A stretch of 40,614 nucleotides of DNA from Desulfosarcina cetonica JCM 12296 (GTDB lineage: Bacteria; Desulfobacterota; Desulfobacteria; Desulfobacterales; Desulfosarcinaceae), in contig NZ_BBCC01000039.1 in assembly GCF_001311845.1 (NCBI RefSeq), positions 1-40,614 on the forward strand, in the 5' to 3' direction. Numbering within the stretch: position 1 is the stretch's first letter; each line of letters opens with the position of its first letter. The translations under genes and the position numbers were made by a program. Below, one piece after another: positions 34,262 to 40,614 of this stretch. A model generated the notes under the pieces. It worked only from the letters and a program-made list of their open reading frames with translations. It was not told the origin of the DNA and searched no databases.

Positions 34262-35289
34262 ATGAAACCGCTGTTTTTCAACAATGTCGCCATCGAAGCA
34301 GTGGCATATGTTCTCCCCACCAAGGTGGTCACCTCCACCGAGATCGAATCGCAACTGGCCGCCACCATGGCGCGCTGGGCATGAAACCGGGCATGTTGCA
34401 GGGGCTCACCGGCATTCGGGAACGGCGTTTCTGGGAAGCCGGCCAGCAGGCCAGCGATGTGGCCACCCTGGCGGCCGAAAAAGTGCTGGCCCGAACGGGC
34501 ATTCCCCGCGAGGCCATCGGCTGCCTGATCAGCACTTCGGTTTCCAAGGACTATATCGAGCCGTCCGTGGCCAGCCTGGTGCATGGCAACCTGGGGCTGG
34601 CCGACCACTGCATCAGCTATGATATCGGCAATGCCTGCCTGGGATTCGTCAATGCCATGGCCAGCCTGGGCATGATGATCGACGCCGGTTTCGTCGATTA
34701 CGGGCTGATCGTGGACGGCGAGAATTCCCGTGACGTGGTCGCGGCCACCCTCGACCGGTTGCGCAAACCGGATGCGGCGGCCGAGGCTTTCCGGGATCAG
34801 TTCGCCACCCTGACCCTCGGCTCTGGCGCGGTGGCCATGATTTTGTGCCGGAGCGATCTTTCCACCAGCGGCCATTTACTCAACGGCGCGGTGACGCGTG
34901 CCGCCACCCGGCACTGCCGCCTTTGCCTCGGCCAGCGGGATTACATGACCGCCGATGCGTCCAAGGTGATGATTTTCGGAGTGGACCTGGCCAAACAAAC
35001 CTGGGATTTTGCCAGCCAGGTGCTGGCCAACTGGAGTGATGCGGAGATTGATGCCTACATTCCCCACCAGGTCAGCCAGCGCAACATGGACGTGCTCAAT
35101 GCCAAACTGGGGCTTACCCCCCAAAAGCACCACCTCAATTTTCCCACCCTGGGAAATATCGGTCCGGCGGCCGTGCCGATCACCCTGGGTCAGGCGGCCG
35201 AGACCGGCCGTATTCGCCCGGGCAATCACGTGGCCCTGATGGGTATCGGCAGCGGCCTGAACTGTTCGATGATGAGTGTGACCTGGTAA
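34262..35289 (+). CDS. FabH/OleA-like 3-oxoacyl-ACP synthase III (one apparent frameshift)
   Basis: One C restored near 34375 gives ~342 residues. It has the thiolase fold with the FabH-type triad: C126 in DIGNACLGF, His in IPHQVSQRNM, Asn in LGNIGPAAVP. The leading LTGIRERRFWEAG, TSVSKDYIEPS and VDGENSRDVV resemble OleA-type enzymes, which join two acyl-CoAs head to head, more than house-keeping FabH. No oleBCD-like genes are adjacent, although a metallo-hydrolase lies next door. Start ATG 34262 is used because the frame, once repaired, begins at a normal distance from the fold. A GAAAGGAATGCC stretch precedes it. Confidence 0.8.
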
Positions 35290-35291
35290 CC

Positions 35292-36235
35292 ATGCCCACG
35301 GTGGCCAACCTACGGCAGTCGCTTTTGGTTCTCTTTGCCATCGTCTGCGCCATTTTGCTGTTTGTCGGCGGACCGGATCTGGTGCATGCGCGTTCCTTCA
35401 AGCGCGCCTGGGATCTGGGGCACATCCCTGCCTTCGCCGTTTGGACGCTGCTGCTGTTGCGCGGATGGCCACGCTTGGCAACCCTGGGGTGGGTGACGCA
35501 GGTGGTGGTGGTCGTTTTGTTGACGGTAAGTGTCGGCGGTGCCGTAGAGATCGCCCAGGGTGCGGTTGGCCGCTATCCCGGATGGCTGGATGTGGAGCAC
35601 GACATCCTCGGTAGTCTCCTGGCGCTCTTTTTTGGGGCTCCCGGCCGATTTCACCTGCCTACCCACTGGCGACGCCTGGCCCAGGTGGCGATTCTCGGCT
35701 GGCTGCTGCTGGCGTTGGTGCCGGTGGGCCGCGCCTGGTGGATGAATGGGACATGGTCCGTGCGTTTCCGGTATTGGCCGATTTCGAAGCGCCGTTTGAG
35801 TTGGAACGCTGGTCGGGCAACGCTCGCCTTTCCGTTGATCACACCATCGTCGCCAGCGGGCGGGCCTCCCTTTGCATCGATCTCAACACGGCCCAATACA
35901 GCGGTGCAAGTTTGAGCTACTTTCCCGGCGACTGGCGCGGGTGGCGATGGATCGTTTTCCGTGTCTACAATCCCGATGACAAACCGATCCGCCTGGTCTG
36001 CAAGATCAACGATCACCCGCATGATGTCTCCGGCTACCGCTACGCGGATCGCTTCAACCAAACTTATGCGATGCACCCTGGATGGAACCGCATCCGCATC
36101 CCCCTTGAGGCCGTTGCCACGGCGCCCAAGGGCCGCCGCATGGACCTGTCGCGGATTACCGAATTCAACCTGTTTAGCGTCAGGCTGCCCGAACCGCGGC
36201 GGGTTTATCTTGATCGGCTCGTCCTTGAACGTTGA
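35292..36235 (+). CDS. VanZ-like membrane protein with C-terminal soluble domain (one apparent frameshift)
   Basis: With one G restored near 35740 the frame gives ~314 residues. The first ~140 hold a VanZ-like unit of four membrane helices (DLVHARSFKRAWDLGHIPAF, GGAVEIAQGAVGRYPGWLDV). After AWWDEWDMVRAFPVLADFE comes a beta-rich domain of ~160 residues (ASGRASLCIDL, WRWIVFRVYNPDDKPIRL, NRIRIPLEA) resembling CIA30/carbohydrate-binding jelly-rolls. It could bind an envelope glycan on the outer side of the membrane. It starts 2 bp after the ketosynthase stop. The joined reading is supported by the smooth WWDEWD junction. Confidence 0.7.
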
Positions 36236-36415
36236 ATAACCGGCCATTGCAGGCTGGCGCGGCTTAAAATGCACGTTCCACTTTGGTAAAAATGATGTTA
36301 TCATCACTGCCAACCGCCATTACCAGCGATTATTCATGAACAGATCCGATTGCCGGCGAAGTCGCCGCCGCTTCTGAAATAAAGACCCATACCAGCACAA
36401 AGGAAATAACGATCG

Positions 36416-38097
36416 ATGCCTACCGATCCCAATAAAGTCATCTACTCGATGATCCGCGTGAGCAAATTCTACAACAAGCGGCCGATCATCAAGGATATCT
36501 CCCTGAGCTACTTCTACGGCGCCAAGATCGGTGTTTTGGGCCTCAACGGCTCGGGGAAAAGCACCCTGCTGAAGATCATGGCCGGCGTGGACAAGGAATT
36601 TAACGGCGAAACCATCCTCTCCAAGGGGTATACGGTGGGCTACCTGGAGCAGGAGCCGCTGGTCGACGAGACCAAAAGCGTGCGCGAGGTCGTTCAGGAA
36701 GGCGTTCAGGAAACCGTTGATCTTCTGGAGGAGTTCAACCGGATCAACGAAAAGTTCGCCGAACCCATGTCCGACGAGGCGATGGACAAGCTGATTCAGC
36801 GCCAGGGCGAGGTGCAGGAGAAGCTCGACGCGCTGGATGCCTGGGACCTGGATGCCCGCCTGGAGATGGCCATGGATGCCCTGCGCTGCCCGCCCGGCGA
36901 CACGCCGGTCAATGTGGTTTCCGGCGGTGAGCGACGTCGCGTGGCCCTGTGCCGCCTGCTGCTGAAAAAACCCGACATCCTGCTTTTGGACGAACCCACC
37001 AACCACCTGGATGCCGAGACCGTGGCCTGGCTTGAGCAGCATTTGCAGCAGTACGCCGGCACGGTCATCGCCGTCACCCACGACCGCTATTTTCTGGACA
37101 ACGTGGCCGGTTGGATTCTGGAACTGGATCGCGGCCATGGCATCCCTTGGAAGGGCAATTACAGCTCCTGGCTGGAGCAGAAGCAGGCCCGTCTGGCCGG
37201 CGAGGAGAAGTCGGCCAGCGAGCGCCAGAAGACCCTCGAGCGGGAGTTGGAGTGGATTCGCATGGCGCCCAAGGGGCGACGGGCCAAATCCAAGGCGCGC
37301 ATCACCGCCTACGAGCAGTTGCTCGGGCAGGAGAACGAACGCCTGGCCAAGGAGCTGGAGATCTATGTCCCGCCGGGACCGCGTCTGGGCAATGTGGTCA
37401 TCCAGGCCAAAGGGGTGTCCAAGGGGTTCGCCGACAAGCTTCTGGTGGAAAACATGGAATTCTCGTTGCCGCCGGGGGGGATCGTCGGCGTGATCGGTCC
37501 CAATGGCGCGGGCAAGACCACCTTGTTCCGCATGATCACCGGTCAGGAACAGCCGGACAGCGGCACCTTCACCACCGGCGAAACCGTTCAGCTGGCCTAT
37601 GTGGATCAGAGCCGCGACGTGCTCGATCCGGAAAAGAACATCTGGGAGATGATCTCAGGCGATCAGGACACGCTGGCGCTGGGGGATCGGCAGGTCAATT
37701 CCAGGGCCTACGTGGCGCGGTTCAATTTCTCCGGCACCGACCAGCAAAAAAAGGTGGGGGTGCTTTCCGGCGGCGAGCGCAACCGGGTGCACCTGGCGCG
37801 CATGCTTAAATCCGGCGCCAACGTGCTGCTGCTGGACGAACCGACCAATGACCTGGACGTCAACACCATGCGCGCCTGGAGGAAGCCTTGGAAAATTTCG
37901 GCGGCTGCGCCGTGGTGATCAGCCACGATCGCTGGTTTTTGGACCGCATCGCCACCCATATGCTGGCCTTCGAGGGAGACAGCCAGGTGACCTGGTTCGA
38001 GGGCAACTACTCGGATTACGAAGCGGACCGCAAGAAACGCCTGGGCGCGGCGGCCGATCAGCCCCATCGGATCAAATACCGCCAACTGACCCGCTGA
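36416..38097 (+). CDS. ettA: ABC-F translation factor EttA (one apparent frameshift)
   Basis: One C restored near 37875 gives ~560 residues, the usual EttA length. Two ABC modules are present. The first has [24 protein letters not shown] and [11 protein letters not shown]; the second has [24 protein letters not shown] and [11 protein letters not shown], with the switch HDRWFLD after the break. Between them lies the P-site tRNA-interacting linker with a basic coiled coil ([17 protein letters not shown]). The [20 protein letters not shown] opening and the arm insert in module 1 are EttA-typical. It gates early elongation by ADP/ATP level at the ribosomal E site. Confidence 0.92.
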
Positions 38098-38099
38098 CG

Positions 38100-38705
38100 A
38101 TGCGGTTTCCCTTGGTTGAAGTCGCCTTGCCGGCCTGGATCGATGCCGTGGTGTCCGATCCGGCGGCGGTCTATCCGGACCTTGACGCGCAGATGGCTTT
38201 TGCGATCGAGCTGGCCCGCCGCAATGTGGCGGCCGGCACCGGCGGTCCGTTCGGCGCCGCGATTTTCGACATGCACACCGGCCGGCTGGTGGCGCCGGGA
38301 GTCAATCGCGTCATGGCGGCGAACTGCTCGGTGGCGCATGCCGAAATCACCGCCATCATGATTGCCCAGAAAATCCTGGGGACCTGGGATCTCGGCGGTG
38401 AGGGGTTGGCCCCCCTGCGGCTGGTGACCAGTACCGAGCCGTGCGCCATGTGTCTGGGCGCGGTGGTCTGGTCGGGCGTACGCCAATTGGTGTGTGGTGC
38501 CCGCGACGCCGATGCCCGCCGGATCGGTTTTGACGAGGGCCCCAAGCCGGCCGAATGGGTGGCCGCGCTTGAAAGCCGGGGCATCGCGGTGATTCAAGAC
38601 GTCCAACGTCAGGATGCGGCGGCGGTTTTGGCGCTTTATCTGGATCAGGGAGCACTGTATACAACGCCAGGCAGGCGGAATGGCCCGGTGGGTAGGGTTC
38701 CTTGA
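38100..38705 (+). CDS. Nucleoside/guanine deaminase, CMP/dCMP-deaminase family
   Basis: The 201-residue protein has the cytidine-deaminase-like zinc site: AHAEITAI (histidine ligand and catalytic glutamate) and [11 protein letters not shown] (two cysteine ligands). The order and spacing fit the guanine deaminase/TadA branch. The N-terminal extension (~30 residues) and the [19 protein letters not shown] region point to nucleoside or guanine deaminase rather than tRNA deaminase TadA. The start lies 2 bp after the ettA stop, so both are probably on one transcript. It should act in the cytoplasm on purines or pterin-like compounds. Confidence 0.82.
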   Translation: MRFPLVEVALPAWIDAVVSDPAAVYPDLDAQMAFAIELARRNVAAGTGGPFGAAIFDMHTGRLVAPGVNRVMAANCSVAHAEITAIMIAQKILGTWDLGGEGLAPLRLVTSTEPCAMCLGAVVWSGVRQLVCGARDADARRIGFDEGPKPAEWVAALESRGIAVIQDVQRQDAAAVLALYLDQGALYTTPGRRNGPVGRVP

Positions 38706-38789
38706 AACCGCTCGCCGGAATTGGCGCGATTCTGGCCAAGTACGCGTTCACAGGGTTGAAATAACCAATGTTTTGTAACTTCCGGATCA

Positions 38790-38897
38790 GTAAGCGTTTA
38801 CAGGGTGCCGCAGATGTGCGGCGCCGGGCACGCAGACGTATTGGTCATACTTCAAGTGTCCGGCAACAAAGCAGATGTGGTACCTGTGAACGCTTAC
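38790..38897. repeat. 108-bp inverted-repeat element
   Basis: The ends (38790-38804 and 38883-38897) are reverse complements at 14 of 15 positions (GTAAGCGTTTACAGG/CCTGTGAACGCTTAC). Inner symmetric segments such as GCCGGGCAC/GTGTCCGGC strengthen the fold. A partial copy of the terminus (GTACGCGTTCACAGGG) lies 50 bp upstream at 38740-38755, so the site may have taken more than one insertion. It has no frame and stands directly before the YihY gene. Confidence 0.65.
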
Positions 38898-38928
38898 CTG
38901 GCCAACAACCTGAAATGCACCCACGACC

Positions 38929-40262
38929 ATGGACAAACTCAAAACACGGGTAAAGAACGGCCACGCTTTTTTCACGCGAACCCTCTGGTCCCTGCGTCGC
39001 GACCAGCTGTCACTGATACGTTGGATGGGGGTTCGCTTGCTGCGGACGCTGATTCTTTCGGTTCAGGGTTTCAGTCGCCACCAGGGAACCTTGCGTGCGT
39101 CGGCCCTGACCTTCTTCACCCTGCTATCCCTGGTGCCCGTGGCGGCCATGGCCTTCGGCATCGCCAAGGGATTCGGGTTTGAACGCCGTCTCCAGCAGGA
39201 GTTGATGGAAAGCTTCTCGGCCCAGCAGGAGGTCGTTCAGCAGGTGATCACCTTTGCCCAGAACATGCTGGACAACACCAAAGGCGGCATGATTGCCGGT
39301 ATCGGCGTGGTGGTGCTCTTCTGGGCGGTAATCAAGGTCCTCAGCAATATCGAGAACGCCTTCAACCATATTTGGGGGGTGCGTTCAAGGCATCCGATCC
39401 GCAAGCTCAGCGACTATCTTACCATCATGCTGATCTGTCCGCTGCTGGTGATCATGTCCGGCAGCCTGACCGTTTACATCACGTCCCAGGTGTCGGCCAT
39501 TTCCGGCCGGTTTCATCTGCTGCAGATGGTCGGTCCGGCGATCTATCTGGGCCTCAAGCTACTGCCTTTTACCCTGATCTGGATTCTGTTCACCCTGGTG
39601 TATTTGATTATGCCCAACACCCGGGTGCGTTTCGATGGTGCGCTGCTGGCCGGTGTGATCGCCGGCACCGCTTACCAGCCGTTCAGGCGGCGTACATCCA
39701 TTTTCAGATTTTCGTGGCCAAGTACAACGCCATTTACGGCAGCTTTGCCGCCTTGCCGTTGTTTTTGGTCTGGTTGCAGGTCAGTTGGCTGATCGTGCTC
39801 GTGGGTGCTGAGATTTCTCACGCCTATCAGCGTTCGGACCATGCGGACGACACCGCCGGCGGGCAACGGCTCAGTATCCGGCAGACCCGCTTGCTCTGCC
39901 TGGCGATCTGCCGCCACGTCGTCCACCGCTTTCATCAGGGACAACCGGCCGAGACACCCACCCGGATCGCCGCCGCCATCGGGCTGTCGGCGGTGCTGGT
40001 GGACAATCTGACCGAACGTCTGGTAAAAGGCGGGATTCTTGTGCGCATCGAAAACGATGCGACCGGGGAAGCCGCTCTACAACCGGCCCGGGATACCGAC
40101 GGGATGACCTTTGCGTGGGTGCTGGAGGCCTTGGACCGGGTGGGCGACAACGATCTGCCGATAATGCATCTGCCGGTCGTTCAGCGGCTTGCCGATGATT
40201 TGGCCGCTTTTCGCGAAATATTGGAACGGTCGACGGCCAATCGGCGGCTGGTGGATGTTTGA
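38929..40262 (+). CDS. YihY/BrkB family membrane protein (one apparent frameshift)
   Basis: One base restored near 39679 gives ~444 residues. The N-terminal ~290 residues hold six membrane helices with the family pattern: RTLILSVQGFSRHQGTLRAS, ALTFFTLLSLVPVAAMAFGI, FWAVIKVLSNIENAFNHIWG, and after the break VQAAYIHFQIFVAKYNAIYG and LFLVWLQVSWLIVLVGAE (each cited in part). A C-terminal ~150-residue soluble region resembles the winged-helix-like tail found in this group, possibly a regulatory domain. The family is often mis-named ribonuclease BN; its role is not settled. No good Shine-Dalgarno is seen, perhaps because the 108-bp repeat lies just upstream. Confidence 0.85.
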
Positions 40263-40305
40263 GCGGCGGTTTGAACGGGATGACCTCATGAGGAGGTAAA
40301 CAACC

Positions 40306-40614
40306 ATGGAAAACGTTACCCATATCACCAACATCATTGCCCTGACCATGGGCGCGGCCTGGGCCGCCGGAATCAATCTATACGCCACCATCGCCACCCT
40401 GGGATTTCTGGGAGCGACCGGCAATATCACCTTGCCGCCGGATTTGCAGGTGCTGGCCAACCCGCTGGTCATCGGCGCGGCCGGTGTGATGTACGTGGTC
40501 GAGTTCTTTGCCGATAAAATGCCTGGTGTGGATACCGGCTGGGATACGATCCATACCTTTATCCGCATCCCGGCCGCGCTTCTGGCCGCCGGTGCCGTCG
40601 GCGATGTGGACCCG
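40306..40614 (+). CDS. DUF4126 membrane protein, N-terminal part
   Basis: The first 103 codons are in the window; the gene runs off the right edge. AGGAGG lies nine bases before the ATG. The opening helix ALTMGAAWAAGINLYATIATLG, cut here to GAAWAAGINLYATI, a following glycine-rich loop and the segment VMYVVEFFADKMPGVDTGWD are characteristic of DUF4126. RIPAALLAAGAVGD begins the next helix. These are small inner-membrane proteins of unknown function. It follows the YihY gene by 43 bp and may be cotranscribed with it. Confidence 0.85.
   Translation, partial: MENVTHITNIIALTMGAAWAAGINLYATIATLGFLGATGNITLPPDLQVLANPLVIGAAGVMYVVEFFADKMPGVDTGWDTIHTFIRIPAALLAAGAVGDVDP

Noticed and set aside
34129..34354. 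N-terminal extension of the metallo-hydrolase beyond the ATG at 34051
   Set aside because: The added residues are unlike the family and overlap the start of the divergent ketosynthase gene.
2735..40262. Programmed frameshifting or a changed genetic decoding as cause of the many breaks
   Set aside because: The sites share no slippery heptamer or downstream structure, affect unrelated housekeeping genes and sit in homopolymers; sequencing error explains them more simply.

Overview
The window looks like a piece of chromosome from a GC-rich Gram-negative bacterium, most likely a Desulfobacterota (Desulfosarcina/Desulfococcus-like) relative. The inference rests on the gene set: a complete Liv-type ABC transporter interleaved with an acyl-CoA ligase, an acetyl-CoA hydrolase/GNAT fusion, a PTS reduced to EI and HPr, and several intergenic inverted-repeat elements. 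No rRNA, tRNA or CRISPR array was seen. All identifications were made by eye; no database was searched.

Layout. (1) 1-6.8 kb: 3' end of murB, a LysE-type exporter with a cupin gene, an MFS transporter, a long phosphosugar mutase, a PanP-like aspartate decarboxylase and dodecin. (2) 6.8-15.3 kb: an AT-richer accessory zone. It holds a membrane-anchored unknown gene behind repeated GTGGAAA boxes, a brnT-brnA toxin-antitoxin pair with a palindromic operator, a long untranslated structured region (possible group II intron remnant), a truncated IS630-type transposase, a methyltransferase, a DUF1847 gene, a broken second copy of trmO, a P-loop kinase and an RlpA-like lipoprotein separated by an integron attC-like site, and a ferric-reductase-type flavocytochrome. 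(3) 15.3-20.6 kb: intact trmO, then a tight minus-strand operon ptsH-ptsI-smpB-DUF2062-rsmA-response regulator. (4) 20.9-33.1 kb: a LOG-family gene, then livG-ligase-livH-livM-livK-livF, a LEA2-like lipoprotein, a second adenylate-forming enzyme and an acetyl-CoA hydrolase/GNAT fusion. This reads as a carboxylic-acid (fatty, aromatic or branched) uptake and CoA-activation locus. (5) 33.1-40.6 kb: a metallo-beta-lactamase-fold hydrolase, an OleA/FabH-like ketosynthase, a VanZ-like fusion, ettA, a nucleoside deaminase, a YihY-family membrane protein and the start of a DUF4126 gene.

A major caveat concerns sequence quality. Twelve otherwise intact genes carry fourteen apparent frameshifts. Every one is a missing single base, usually in a short C or G run, and adding one base restores the conserved reading frame and normal length. 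This points to homopolymer errors in the underlying assembly rather than gene decay. I therefore annotate these genes as full-length CDSs with the frameshift position stated.

The most unusual biology is in the accessory zone. It is a patchwork of cassette-like genes, an attC-like site, a 67-bp element present twice 2.2 kb apart, a truncated transposase with an in-frame A-AAA-AAG slippery heptamer, and a foreign-looking partial trmO lying 3.4 kb upstream of the intact one.
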